A DNA stretch of 64,000 bases from Halosolutus gelatinilyticus (lineage in GTDB: Archaea; Halobacteriota; Halobacteria; Halobacteriales; Natrialbaceae): positions 2,046,001-2,110,000 of the forward strand of contig NZ_CP095491.1 of NCBI RefSeq assembly GCF_023028105.1. Direction: 5' to 3'. Numbering within the stretch: position 1 is the first letter of the stretch; the number at the start of each line of letters is the position of its first letter. Positions 53,240 through 61,932 of this stretch are shown here, one piece after another. The position numbers and the translations under genes were made by a program. A model generated the notes under the pieces. The model did not search any database and was not told the DNA's origin. It saw only the letters and a list, made by a program, of their open reading frames with translations.

Positions 53240-54508
53240 ATGACCCACGGTGGCAGATGGCACAGGAGGAGGCGTGACGTTCTCAAAGCGATCGCTACGG
53301 GGAGTATCGCTGGAGCGACGGGATTGTCTGGGTGTGTCGGCGATCCTGAAGAAGCGTCCGGCGAAGACGACGAAGAGTTCGATACGGTGCAATTCGGGGT
53401 GCTCGAACCGTTCACGGGGGAGTTCGCCGACCTCGCCAAGGAGCGCAATCAGGGAACCAAACTCGCGATCCAGCAGGTCAACGAGAGCGACGAGTACGAC
53501 TTCGAGATCGAGTACAGCGAGTACGACACGCAACTCGATCCGTCGACGGCGACCCAGCGGGCCCGGCAGGCGGTGCAGTCCGACGGGGCACAGTTCATCA
53601 CGGGCTGTATCTCGAGTTCCTCGGCGCTCGCGATCAACGACTTCGCGCTCGAAAACGAGGTGGTGTACACGCCCGGGGCGGCAGACGTCTCGATCACGGG
53701 GGAGAACTGCAACGAGTACGTGTTCCGCTTCGAGACGAACACGGCCCAGATCGCTGAGGTGATGGCCCAGTGGACCGTCGACGAACTCGGCGATCGGATC
53801 TTCTACCACATCGCCGACTACGCGTACGGCGAGTCGGTGCTGAACGAAGTCGAGACCCGAATGGAGTCGATCGGCGACTCCTACGAGCGGGTCGACGTGA
53901 CGCGATCGGATCCCGGATCGACCGACTTCGAGGCGTTCATCACCCAGATTTCGAACGCCAGCGACGAGACCGACGCGCTCGTGGTCGGCATGACGGGGGC
54001 CGACCTCGCGATCTTCCTCTCGCAGGCGAGCGAACGCGGGTTGCAGGACGAGGTCCCGATCGTGACGACGACGGGATCGTTCCGGGCCATCCGGGCGGGC
54101 GCCGGCGAGGGCGTCTACAACACCTACAGCGGGGTCCGGTACGTCCCGAGCATCGAAACCGGCAGCAACCAGGCGTTCGTCGAGGCGTACGAGACCGAGT
54201 ACGGCGACCCGCCGGACAACTTCTCGCGCGTCGGCTACGAGTCGATTCGGATGGTCGCGAACGGCATTCGGGAGGCGGGGTCCCGCGATCCGACGGCGGT
54301 CAAGGACGCGCTCCCCGGCATGCAACACGAGACGATCTTTGGCACGAACGAATTCCGCGAGTGCGACCAGCAGGCGATGAATCCCGTCTGGATGGGCGAG
54401 TGCGTTGAACCCGAGGACGGCGGCGACCTCGCGGACGTCAACCTGCTGACCGAACTCTCCGGCGAGGAGGCGGCGCCGGACTGCGAGGCCACCGGCTGTG
54501 ACCTGTAA
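53240..54508 (+). CDS. Branched-chain/aromatic acid ABC transporter substrate-binding lipoprotein
   Basis: This 422-residue type I periplasmic-binding protein (LivK/AmiC group) has a twin-arginine signal RRRRDVLKAIATGSIAGATG with a lipobox ending in LSGC, then an acidic linker. The mature part has VQFGVLEPFTGEFADLAKER, FITGCISSSSALAINDFALE, DYAYGESVLNEVETRMESIG and ALVVGMTGADLAIFLSQASE. It should capture the solute outside the cell and hand it to the permease encoded next. Liv-type importers carry branched-chain amino acids, amides or aromatic acids; the position inside a phenylacetate cluster points to an aromatic acid. Confidence 0.88.
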   Translation: MTHGGRWHRRRRDVLKAIATGSIAGATGLSGCVGDPEEASGEDDEEFDTVQFGVLEPFTGEFADLAKERNQGTKLAIQQVNESDEYDFEIEYSEYDTQLDPSTATQRARQAVQSDGAQFITGCISSSSALAINDFALENEVVYTPGAADVSITGENCNEYVFRFETNTAQIAEVMAQWTVDELGDRIFYHIADYAYGESVLNEVETRMESIGDSYERVDVTRSDPGSTDFEAFITQISNASDETDALVVGMTGADLAIFLSQASERGLQDEVPIVTTTGSFRAIRAGAGEGVYNTYSGVRYVPSIETGSNQAFVEAYETEYGDPPDNFSRVGYESIRMVANGIREAGSRDPTAVKDALPGMQHETIFGTNEFRECDQQAMNPVWMGECVEPEDGGDLADVNLLTELSGEEAAPDCEATGCDL

Positions 54509-54523
54509 CACCGCTCACTGATC

Positions 54524-56512
54524 ATGGTCGGAGGATTCTTACAACAACTGATCGACGGCCTGACGATCGGCGTCGTCTACGTGCTGCTCGCCGCCGGCCT
54601 GTCGGTCATCTTCGGCGTCATGCACGTGATCAACTTCGCCCACGGCGAGCTGTTCGCGCTCGGGGCGTACTTCGCGCTCGCGCTGGTCGCGCCGTTCGGC
54701 GGAACCGGCTTCTTCGTCGCGCTCCTCGTCGCGCCCCTGTTAGTGGGCGCCGTCGGCGTCGCGATCGAACGGTTCACCGTTCGGCCGCTGTACGGTCGGA
54801 ACCCGCTCTATCACATCCTACTCACGTTCGGCCTCGTCCTCGTCATCAACGACCTCATCTACCTCGTCTGGGGAACGGGGAGCACGAACCTCGCGGTTCC
54901 GTCCGTTCTCTCGGGGACGATCAGAGCGTTCGGCCTCAACGCCAGTGTCTACAACATGTTCATCATCGCCTTCGGGAGCGCCGTGGCGCTTGCGGTCTGG
55001 GCAGTGCTCGAATACACGAAGTACGGGCTGATCGTCCGCGCCGGTTCCCAGGACCGGCAGATGGTTCGCAACCTGGGGATCGACATCGATCGCTACTACT
55101 CGCTCGTCTTCGGCGGGGGTGCGGCGCTGGCCGCCCTCGCGGGCATCGTCCTCGGCGGCTACCAGGCGGTCAGCCCGGGGATGGGGATGTCGATCATCAT
55201 CCCGGCGTTCGTCATCGTCGTCCTCGGCGGCCTCGGCAGCTTCAAGGGGGCCGTCGTCGGCGGCCTGCTCGTGGGGATCATCCAGACGTCCCTGCGCTTC
55301 TACGTCCCCGCTCTGGAGGGGCTGGTGATCTTCCTGCTGATGATCGGTTTTCTCCTCGTTCGGCCGCGCGGGCTGTTCGGCGTCGAGTTCGAAGAGGAAA
55401 GCGGCGGCGACCTCCTGACGGGGTCGAAGGGCGGATTCCTCGACCCGCGGACCCGGAACCGTCTCGGGATCGCGATGGTCGGCGTCCTCGCCGTGGTTCC
55501 CCTCGGCGTAGGAACGCTGTACTCGGCGTACGCGGTCACGCTCGTGATCGAGATCATGATCTGGGGACTGTTCGCGCTCAGCCTGGACTTCGTGATGGGC
55601 TACACGGGGCTGGTCTCGCTCGGCCACGCCCTGTTCTACGGGCTCGGCGCCTACGCGGTTGCGATCGCCCTGCTCCACGTCAGCGGCTCCGCGATCGTCG
55701 CGATCGCGATCGCGATCCTCGTCTCCGCGGCGATCGCCTGGGTCGTCGGCTACCTCTCGATCCGCGTCTCGGGCGTCTACTTCGCGATGATCACGCTCGG
55801 CTTCGCCGAACTGTTCTACAACATGCTGTCCCGGGACCCGTACGGGCTGACCGGCGGCTCCGAGGGGCAGTTCGGTCTCTCGACGTACTACGGGATCGGC
55901 GGCGTGGGCGTCGCGCTCGACGAGGTCGCGATCTTCCTCGGCCCCGTGGCGCTAACCGGTCAGTCGCTGTTTTACTACATCGCGCTCGCCAGCCTCGTCG
56001 CCGCGTTTTTGCTCACCCGGCGGATGCTCCAGTCGCCGTTCGGCTCGGTGCTGAAGTCCATCCGGGAGAACGAACAGCGGGCGACGTTCGTCGGCTACGA
56101 GACGACCGTCTACAAGCGGCGCGCGTTCGTGATCAGCGGCGCGCTGGCCGGCGTGGCGGGCGGTCTCTTCACCCTCAACGCAGGCTATGCGACGCCGTCG
56201 TTCGCCCACTGGCTCCACTCCGGCGAGGTGATCGTCATGGTCATCCTCGGCGGGATGGGCACGCTCTACGGCCCGATCGTCGGCTCGGCCGTCTTCTTCG
56301 GCCTCGAAGAAATCCTCACGGACTTCACTGCCCGGTGGCGGCTGGTTCTCGGGACGGTCTTCGTCCTGTTCGTCATCTTCCTCCCGCGCGGGCTGGTGTC
56401 GCTCCCCGCCCAGATCGCCCCTGCCGTGACGGGCGGCTCCGGACCCGGCCCGGAGCCGACGGACCCCGCGGAACCGACCGCCGAGGAACCGGGCGTCAGA
56501 GGTGACGACTGA
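54524..56512 (+). CDS. Fused LivH-LivM ABC transporter permease
   Basis: This 662-residue membrane protein joins two permeases. Residues 1-290 are LivH-like (LIDGLTIGVVYVLLAAGLSV, IFGVMHVINFAHGELFALGA, PAFVIVVLGGLGSFKGAVVG) and residues 310-640 LivM-like (SLDFVMGYTGLVSLGHALFY, YFAMITLGFAELFYNML, GEVIVMVILGGMGTLYGPIV). In most organisms these are two genes; here one chain contains about 16-18 helices. The C-terminal 25 residues are an acidic, proline-rich tail. The stop overlaps the start of the LivG ATPase gene by one base. The gene follows the binding protein by 15 bases. Confidence 0.9.
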   Translation: MVGGFLQQLIDGLTIGVVYVLLAAGLSVIFGVMHVINFAHGELFALGAYFALALVAPFGGTGFFVALLVAPLLVGAVGVAIERFTVRPLYGRNPLYHILLTFGLVLVINDLIYLVWGTGSTNLAVPSVLSGTIRAFGLNASVYNMFIIAFGSAVALAVWAVLEYTKYGLIVRAGSQDRQMVRNLGIDIDRYYSLVFGGGAALAALAGIVLGGYQAVSPGMGMSIIIPAFVIVVLGGLGSFKGAVVGGLLVGIIQTSLRFYVPALEGLVIFLLMIGFLLVRPRGLFGVEFEEESGGDLLTGSKGGFLDPRTRNRLGIAMVGVLAVVPLGVGTLYSAYAVTLVIEIMIWGLFALSLDFVMGYTGLVSLGHALFYGLGAYAVAIALLHVSGSAIVAIAIAILVSAAIAWVVGYLSIRVSGVYFAMITLGFAELFYNMLSRDPYGLTGGSEGQFGLSTYYGIGGVGVALDEVAIFLGPVALTGQSLFYYIALASLVAAFLLTRRMLQSPFGSVLKSIRENEQRATFVGYETTVYKRRAFVISGALAGVAGGLFTLNAGYATPSFAHWLHSGEVIVMVILGGMGTLYGPIVGSAVFFGLEEILTDFTARWRLVLGTVFVLFVIFLPRGLVSLPAQIAPAVTGGSGPGPEPTDPAEPTAEEPGVRGDD

Positions 56513-57321
56513 TGGCCGTCGAATCCATGGAAACGACAACGTCAACCCAGCGAACCGCCGAGGAACCGATCCTCCGAACCGAGAACCTCGTCAAGAAGTT
56601 CGGCCAGTTCACGGCGACCGACGGGGTCGACCTGGCCATCGAACGCGGCGATTTCCGGAGCATCATCGGGCCGAACGGTGCCGGCAAGACCACGCTGTTC
56701 AACCTCGTCACCGGCGCGCTGCCGGTGACCGGCGGGGCGGTCTACTTCGACGGCGAGGACATCACGTCCCTGTCGCCCTCGGAGCGCGTCCGCCGGGGAA
56801 TCGGCCGCTCGTTCCAGATCTCGAACGTCTTCGGCGGCCTCACCGTCCGCGAAAACGTCAGGCTCGCCGCCCAGTCGATCGGCCGCGACGAGTACAACGC
56901 CGTCGAGGCGCTGTTCAAGCCGACCGATCGGTACGACGGGATGAACGAGCGGACCGATCGCGTCCTCGATCGAATCGGCCTCGCCGACGCCGCCGACGAA
57001 CGGGCCGACGCGCTCGCCTACGGCGACAAGCGCCGGCTCGAAATCGGCGTCGTGCTCGCGACCGACCCCGACCTCGTCCTGCTCGACGAACCGACCGCGG
57101 GCATGAGCGTCGAGGAGACGCGAGACACGATCGACCTGATCGAGGAGGTGCTGGTCGACCAGACGCTGTTGCTCATCGAGCACGACATCGAACTCGTCAT
57201 GGAACTCTCCGACCGCATCACCGTGTTGAACCGCGGCCAGATCCTCGCTGAGGGAACGCCCGACGAGATCGCTGCGAATCAGGACGTTCAGGACGCCTAC
57301 CTCGGCGGGGTGATCGAATGA
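56512..57321 (+). CDS. livG: ABC transporter ATP-binding protein, LivG type
   Basis: This 269-residue ATPase has Walker A GPNGAGKTTLFNLVTG, the LivG-specific RGIGRSFQISNVFGGLTVRE, a degenerate signature ALAYGDKRRLEIG as usual for LivG, Walker B LVLLDEPTAGMSVEE and the switch histidine in LLLIEHDIELVM. It powers import through the fused permease together with LivF. The first methionine overlaps the permease stop; a second methionine five codons later is an alternative start. The stop overlaps the livF start by four bases. Confidence 0.92.
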   Translation: MAVESMETTTSTQRTAEEPILRTENLVKKFGQFTATDGVDLAIERGDFRSIIGPNGAGKTTLFNLVTGALPVTGGAVYFDGEDITSLSPSERVRRGIGRSFQISNVFGGLTVRENVRLAAQSIGRDEYNAVEALFKPTDRYDGMNERTDRVLDRIGLADAADERADALAYGDKRRLEIGVVLATDPDLVLLDEPTAGMSVEETRDTIDLIEEVLVDQTLLLIEHDIELVMELSDRITVLNRGQILAEGTPDEIAANQDVQDAYLGGVIE

Positions 57322-58040
57322 GCGTCGACCCGCTGCTGTCGGTCGATCGGGTCGACTCGGGGTACGGCCAGACGCAGGTGCTGCGGGAACTGTCGCTGTC
57401 TGTCGGCGACGGTGAGGTCGTCTCGCTCGTCGGTCGCAACGGCGCCGGCAAGACGACGACGCTGCGGGCGATCATGGGAATCCTCACGCCGTCGAGCGGT
57501 CGGGTCACGTACCGCGGCGAGGACATCTCGACTCTCGACGCGACGGAGACGGCACAGCGTGGACTCGCGTTCGTCCCCGAGGAGCGCCGGATCTTCCCCG
57601 AACTCACGGTCAGGGAGAACCTCGAATTGGCCAGTTACGGCGGCGCGCCCGACGTCGACTCCCTGTCGGTCGGCAAGGCGCTCGACACGTTCGAGAACCT
57701 CCAGAAACGGGCGGGCAACGCCGGTTCGTCGCTGTCGGGCGGCGAACAGCAGATGCTCGCGATCGCCCGCGCCCTGGTCGGCGGCGCCGACCTCGTACTG
57801 CTCGACGAACCCACGGAGGGACTCGCACCATACATCGTCCGGGATGTGATGGACATCGTCGCCGACCTCAACGATCGCGGCATCACCGTCCTGCTCGTCG
57901 AGCAGAACGTCCACGTCTGCCTCGAACTCGCCGATCGCAACTACGTGATCAACCAGGGCGAGATCGTATACGAGGGCACGTCGGACGAACTCCGAGCGGA
58001 CGAGGAAATTCTCGATCGGTACCTCGGCGTCACCGCGTAA
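57318..58040 (+). CDS. livF: ABC transporter ATP-binding protein, LivF type
   Basis: This 240-residue ATPase has Walker A GRNGAGKTTTLRAIMG, AQRGLAFVPEERRIFPELTV, signature LSGGEQQMLAIARALVGG, Walker B LVLLDEPTEGLAPYIV and the switch histidine region VLLVEQNVHVCLELADRNYV, where the typical LivF glutamine-asparagine (VEQN) replaces histidine. It completes the binding protein-permease-LivG-LivF importer, all four genes being nearly contiguous and translationally coupled. It converges on the thioesterase gene with 48 bases between stops. Confidence 0.93.
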   Translation: MSVDPLLSVDRVDSGYGQTQVLRELSLSVGDGEVVSLVGRNGAGKTTTLRAIMGILTPSSGRVTYRGEDISTLDATETAQRGLAFVPEERRIFPELTVRENLELASYGGAPDVDSLSVGKALDTFENLQKRAGNAGSSLSGGEQQMLAIARALVGGADLVLLDEPTEGLAPYIVRDVMDIVADLNDRGITVLLVEQNVHVCLELADRNYVINQGEIVYEGTSDELRADEEILDRYLGVTA

Positions 58041-58088
58041 GTCCTCCGAGACGCCCCGATCGGCCGTCCATCGCCGATTGAACCATCC

Positions 58089-58481
58089 TCACGGCTTGTA
58101 CACGCGACCGCGAAACGTCGCCACTCGATCGCCTTCCTCGTCGGCGACGACGACCTCGAACTCGGCCGTGCGACCGCCGGCGTGGGTCTCCTCGGCCGTC
58201 GCGGTGAGGACGGTTCCGACGTCGACGGCGTCGAGGTACGAGATGTTCGTCTCCAGCGCGACCGCGGTCTCCCCGTCCGAGTTCGAGGCGGCGGCGAACG
58301 CCGCGTCGGCGAGGGAATAGACCGCGCCGCCGTGAGGCGTCCCGTGGAAGTTCGTCAGTTCGTCGGTGATCTCGAGTCGAGTCCGTGCGACGCCCGGTTC
58401 GAGGTCGACGAGATCGATGCCGATCGTCTCGCAGTAGGGATCGCTCTCGATGCGGCTTCGCACGGCTTCGATATCTGTCAT
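58089..58481 (-). CDS. paaI: PaaI-type hot-dog thioesterase
   Basis: This 130-residue hot-dog protein has the hallmark FHGTPHGGAVYSLADAAFAA, with the HGG loop and the catalytic aspartate, then ETNISYLDAVDVGTVLTATA. PaaI hydrolyses stalled CoA thioesters formed in phenylacetate breakdown and so protects the CoA pool; the surrounding paa genes agree. The start is placed at MTDIEAVRSRIES, although an ATG four codons upstream is in frame. The CATATG around the start resembles part of the paaA palindrome but is probably fortuitous. Confidence 0.87.
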   Translation of the reverse strand: MTDIEAVRSRIESDPYCETIGIDLVDLEPGVARTRLEITDELTNFHGTPHGGAVYSLADAAFAAASNSDGETAVALETNISYLDAVDVGTVLTATAEETHAGGRTAEFEVVVADEEGDRVATFRGRVYKP

Positions 58482-58590
58482 ATGGTGGCACACCTACGCC
58501 CCCGGAAATGTATCTTCCGGCCCCCAGTTCGGCGCGGTTCTCTCGTCTCCGACGCGTTTCTTCCGTCTTCGACGCGGCCCGTTCGTCTTC

Positions 58591-59229
58591 CTACTGAAAG
58601 AGTTGCTCGAACAGCGCGGCTTCGCCCCGGCGGAGGCGCTCGAGAAACGCCGATTTGCTGATCCCGAGTTCCGCGGCGACGGCCTCCGAGGAAGTCTCCC
58701 GCGGGATCGTGAAGTATCCCATCTCGAGGGCCGTCCGGATGCACTCTTCCTGGGCCGGCGTGAGATCCCACCGCTGGCTCGGGGATTCTTTCGCTTCGGA
58801 GTGGAGAGGATAGACCCGCTGGAGCCGAACCCCGACGGTTTCGCCGGCTGCCTCCATGACGCCCTTGAGGACGTCCCGGCCGACGACGGCCCCGAAGATC
58901 GTCGCCGCGCCGTCGCGGTACCGAAGCGTCTCGACGATGAGTCCGCCGTCGATCAGCCGGCGGACGACGCAGGGGTGTTTCGACAGACACCGATACCGAT
59001 TCCGTCCGTCGGTCCGCGAGACGTGGAGGTACGAGATCCGTTCGTCGTCGTCGAGCGCCCGCGTCAGCCGATCGCTCGCCGGCGAACTGAACTGCAGGAG
59101 ATCGTAGCCGTCGCCGCGCCGTTGCGGGGGCTGGGCGCTGACCTCGACGCCGACGGCTTGCGTCACCTCCGAGAGCGGGCAATCGTCGTTTTCGACCCGA
59201 AATTCGACCGCGAGGCACTCGTCGATCAT
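58591..59229 (-). CDS. Bat-type helix-turn-helix (HTH_10) regulator, probable phenylacetate regulator
   Basis: This 212-residue protein has an N-terminal ligand-sensing region of about 145 residues (AVEFRVENDDCPLSEVTQAV onward, no membrane segment) and a C-terminal bacterioopsin-activator-type HTH: LTPAQEECIRTALEMGYFTI, SSEAVAAELGISKSAFLERL, ending in RRGEAALFEQLF. Such haloarchaeal regulators commonly control adjacent catabolic genes. It is divergent from paaA, with a shared AT-rich promoter and a palindrome in between. A TTTTAAATA box on the minus strand at 59262-59270 predicts a nearly leaderless transcript. The ligand may be a phenylacetate-pathway CoA ester, by inference. Confidence 0.83.
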   Translation of the reverse strand: MIDECLAVEFRVENDDCPLSEVTQAVGVEVSAQPPQRRGDGYDLLQFSSPASDRLTRALDDDERISYLHVSRTDGRNRYRCLSKHPCVVRRLIDGGLIVETLRYRDGAATIFGAVVGRDVLKGVMEAAGETVGVRLQRVYPLHSEAKESPSQRWDLTPAQEECIRTALEMGYFTIPRETSSEAVAAELGISKSAFLERLRRGEAALFEQLFQ

Positions 59230-59261
59230 GCGGATTCGTGTCGGCCGATAGATCGGGGCGC

Positions 59262-59287
59262 TATTTAAAACCGCGTCATATGGCGGT
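59262..59287. promoter_or_regulatory. Bidirectional paaA/regulator promoter with palindrome ACCGC-N8-GCGGT
   Basis: TATTTAAAA at 59262-59270 can serve as TATA box in both directions: about 33 bases before the regulator ATG and about 60 before the paaA ATG. Overlapping its end, 59270-59287 is a perfect inverted repeat with arms ACCGC and GCGGT. A protein bound there would affect both genes. A second palindrome, TTCACGTGAA, lies at 59316-59325, just before paaA. Confidence 0.55.
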
Positions 59288-59328
59288 CAACCCCTAAGGG
59301 CGTTTCTCACGTTTGTTCACGTGAAACG

Positions 59329-60270
59329 ATGGACCTCGACACAGTGAAAGAACGGGCGGGGCCGCGGGCGTTCAGCCCCGCAGACGACCTCCCCGAGGAG
59401 TATCGCAAAGCGGCCACGCGGATGATCGAGTTCCACGCCAACAGCGAGATCATGGGCGCATATCTGGAGCGTCCGTTCATCCGCCAGGCGCCGAGCATCG
59501 ATCGGAAACTGGCGTTCTCCGCGAAGGTGCAAGACGAGATCGGTCACGGCCAGTTGCTCTACCGCGCGGCGGAGTCGCTCGGCGTGAAGACCCGCGAGGA
59601 GATGCTTACCGACCTCGCCAACGGCGACGGGAAGTTCCTCAACTGCTTCCACTACGGGATGACCGACTGGGTCGAGACGCCGATGATCGCCTTCTTCGTC
59701 GACGGCGCGGCGATGCGCCGGCAGGCGACGCTCCGGCGAACGAGCTGGGAGCCGTACGCCCACGCGATGGACAAGGTGTGCTTCGAGGAGGGCTTCCACG
59801 TCAAACACGGCGAGGACATCCTCCGGGAGCTGATGACCGGCTCGCGCGCGGAACAGCAGCGGACCCAGGAGGCCTTCGAGGAGTGGTGGCCGCGGATCAT
59901 CCAGTTCTTCGGGCCGACCGACGACAAGAGCACCCACCACGACTTCGCGACCTCGGTCGGGCTGAAACAACAGTCCAACGACGACCTTCGGAACGCCTTC
60001 CTGAACCAGTACATCCCGAAGGCCGAAAAGTACGGCCTCGAGATCCCCGACGAGCCGCGCATTCGAAAGCGCGACGACGGCACCTTCGAGGTCGAGGAGG
60101 ACGACCTCGACTGGGAGGAGTTCTTCGCGATCGCGAAGAACTCGTACGAGCCCGGACTCGACCAGATCGACGGCCGGAAAGCCGCCCAGGAGGCCGTCGA
60201 GTGGGTCCGCGAAACGATCGACACCGACGCTACTACCGCCGGCGGTCACGCGCCGCAGGCGGCTGACTGA
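59329..60270 (+). CDS. paaA: Phenylacetyl-CoA 1,2-epoxidase catalytic subunit PaaA
   Basis: PaaA is the diiron monooxygenase subunit that epoxidises the ring of phenylacetyl-CoA. The 313-residue protein shows the carboxylate and histidine ligands in MIEFHANSEIMGAYLERP, QDEIGHGQLLYRAAESLGV and CFEEGFHVKHGEDILRELM, plus SWEPYAHAMDKV. Length is normal for the family. It opens the paaABCD operon: paaB follows after two bases. The predicted leader contains the palindrome TTCACGTGAA ending three bases before the start codon, with no Shine-Dalgarno. Confidence 0.95.
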   Translation: MDLDTVKERAGPRAFSPADDLPEEYRKAATRMIEFHANSEIMGAYLERPFIRQAPSIDRKLAFSAKVQDEIGHGQLLYRAAESLGVKTREEMLTDLANGDGKFLNCFHYGMTDWVETPMIAFFVDGAAMRRQATLRRTSWEPYAHAMDKVCFEEGFHVKHGEDILRELMTGSRAEQQRTQEAFEEWWPRIIQFFGPTDDKSTHHDFATSVGLKQQSNDDLRNAFLNQYIPKAEKYGLEIPDEPRIRKRDDGTFEVEEDDLDWEEFFAIAKNSYEPGLDQIDGRKAAQEAVEWVRETIDTDATTAGGHAPQAAD

Positions 60271-60272
60271 CC

Positions 60273-60590
60273 ATGATCTGGGAAGTGTTCCGCCAGGAGA
60301 AGGAGGGGCAGTACCACACCCACTGCGGCAACGTCCACGCACCGGACCGGGAGATGGCCAAGCAGTTCGCCGCGATCCAGCACGGTCGCCGCAAGCCGAC
60401 GAACAGTCTCTGGGTCGTTCCGAAGGACGAAATCGGCGAGATCGACGCCGAGGACGTCGCCTTCGGCGGGACGACCGACAAGAGCTACCGCTGGGCGACG
60501 GCGTACAACACGGCCGGGAAGGACGCCCGCGAGGTCGTCGAGTCCGAGGACGAACAGGCCGACGCCGAGAAACAGCGGGGTGAAGCCTGA
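60273..60590 (+). CDS. paaB: Phenylacetyl-CoA epoxidase subunit PaaB
   Basis: This 105-residue protein begins MIWEVFRQEKEGQYHTHCGN and contains VHAPDREMAKQFAAIQHGRR and NSLWVVPKDEIGEID, which identify PaaB, the small subunit that links the PaaA-PaaC units of the epoxidase complex. The acidic C-terminal extension (ESEDEQADAEKQRG) is usual for haloarchaea. Its last base is shared with the start codon of paaC, so the genes are translationally coupled. Confidence 0.92.
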   Translation: MIWEVFRQEKEGQYHTHCGNVHAPDREMAKQFAAIQHGRRKPTNSLWVVPKDEIGEIDAEDVAFGGTTDKSYRWATAYNTAGKDAREVVESEDEQADAEKQRGEA

Positions 60591-61465
60591 TGGCTGCGGC
60601 CATCGACGATCCGAAGGACGTAGACGAGCGCGAACGCGCCGCGATCGAAACCCTCGTGAAGCGGCTGGCCGACGACGAGTTCGTCCTCGCCGAGCGCTAC
60701 ACGGAGTGGCAGGTTCGCGCGCCGACTCTCGAGTCGGACCTCGCGCTGTCGAACAACGCACAGGACGAACTCGGCCACGCCCGCCTCTGGTACGACGTGC
60801 TCGACGACCTCGGCTACGAGGAACGCGATCTGGTCTACGAGCGCGACCCCGAGGACTTCCACCACAGCACGCTCGTCGAGCAGCCCTTCGAGGAGGGCGA
60901 CTGGACCGACGCGATCGTCCGATCGTACCTGTACGACGTCGCAGAAGCCATCCGTCTTGAGGCCCTCGAGGGCTCGTCGCATCCGAAGATCGCCGATCGG
61001 GTCGGTAAGATCCGGAGCGAGGAGTCGTACCACCTCGAACACGCCCAGAACTGGCTTGAGCGGCTCGTCGAGGGCGAGGAGGGCCGCGAGCGGGTGCAGG
61101 ACGCGCTCGATCGGCTGTTCCCGTATGCGCTGACCCTCTTCGAACCGGTCGGTCCCGAAGTCGAGGACGATATCGTCGACCTCGGCCTCCGCGACGCGAC
61201 GCTCGAGGAGATGGGCGAGGAGTGGCTGTCGATCGTCGTCCCGTACCTCGAGTCGCTCGATCTCGAGGTGCCGGACGGCGACCAGTTCGGCGACGGCGGC
61301 TCGGACGAGTTCGCGTTCGAGGTCACCGAGGAGATGCTCCCCGAGGAACGCGGTCGCGACGGCACCCACACCGACGCGTGGTTCGACCTCTACGACGAGT
61401 TTACCCACACCTACCGCGACCTCGGGCGCAGCAACACGACGAAAATCATGGACAAACCCGAATGA
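60590..61465 (+). CDS. paaC: Phenylacetyl-CoA epoxidase structural subunit PaaC
   Basis: This 291-residue ferritin-like protein is related to PaaA: FVLAERYTEWQVRAPTLESD, NNAQDELGHARLWYDVLDDL and KIRSEESYHLEHAQNWLERL keep the helical frame, while the ligand set is incomplete, as expected of the non-catalytic partner. It forms a heterodimer with PaaA. Acidic stretches are inserted near residues 220-235. Its stop overlaps the paaD start by four bases. Confidence 0.92.
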   Translation: MAAAIDDPKDVDERERAAIETLVKRLADDEFVLAERYTEWQVRAPTLESDLALSNNAQDELGHARLWYDVLDDLGYEERDLVYERDPEDFHHSTLVEQPFEEGDWTDAIVRSYLYDVAEAIRLEALEGSSHPKIADRVGKIRSEESYHLEHAQNWLERLVEGEEGRERVQDALDRLFPYALTLFEPVGPEVEDDIVDLGLRDATLEEMGEEWLSIVVPYLESLDLEVPDGDQFGDGGSDEFAFEVTEEMLPEERGRDGTHTDAWFDLYDEFTHTYRDLGRSNTTKIMDKPE

Positions 61466-61932
61466 GCGGCGACATTCCGGACCCGGGCGCGAAATCGGAT
61501 TTCACCGCCGATACGGACGACTTCGCCCTCGATCAGGAGACCGACGCCACGCCCTGTGCGTACACCGACTACCGCGAGGGCGAGCGCGTCGAGGACCTCC
61601 CGGCGACGGGCGAGGGCGCGACCGGCGTCGAGGCCGACGTATGGGAGGCCCTCTACGCCATCGAGGACCCCGAGATGCCGATCAGCATCGTCGACCTCGG
61701 GTTGCTCTACGGCGTCGCGGTCGAGGACGGCGTCGCGACGATCGACATGACGCTCACATACTCGGGCTGTCCGGCGCGGGACATGCTTACCGAGGAGGTC
61801 AAGGCGGCGGTCGCCAACGTCGACGGCGTCGAGACGGCCGAACTGCGGCTCGTCTGGAGTCCTGAGTGGACCGTCGAGATGGTCACCGATCGGGGGAAAG
61901 ACGACCTCCGTGAGTTCGGATTGAGCGTATGA
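61462..61932 (+). CDS. paaD: PaaD, MIP18/DUF59-type Fe-S assembly factor, without its zinc ribbon
   Basis: This 156-residue protein has a variable acidic N-terminus (1-55) and a DUF59 domain: DVWEALYAIEDPEMPISIVD, LGLLYGVAVEDGV, MTLTYSGCPARDMLTEEVKA and VWSPEWTVEMVTDRG. The conserved cysteine of the SGCPA motif is present. PaaD helps mature the iron centre of the epoxidase system. In bacterial PaaD a zinc ribbon follows in the same chain; here the frame ends in a stop that overlaps, by ATGA, the start of a separate small gene encoding exactly that ribbon. Confidence 0.92.
   Translation: MSGDIPDPGAKSDFTADTDDFALDQETDATPCAYTDYREGERVEDLPATGEGATGVEADVWEALYAIEDPEMPISIVDLGLLYGVAVEDGVATIDMTLTYSGCPARDMLTEEVKAAVANVDGVETAELRLVWSPEWTVEMVTDRGKDDLREFGLSV

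Noticed and set aside
53228-54511. A 427-codon open frame on the minus strand across the importer binding protein
   Set aside because: It is a shadow of the plus-strand gene, which has a Tat lipoprotein signal, TATA box and family sequence.
58470-58490. GTCATATGG near the paaI start as a third copy of the paaA palindrome
   Set aside because: Only the centre agrees, the ACCGC arm is missing, and CATATG arises simply from the start codon context.
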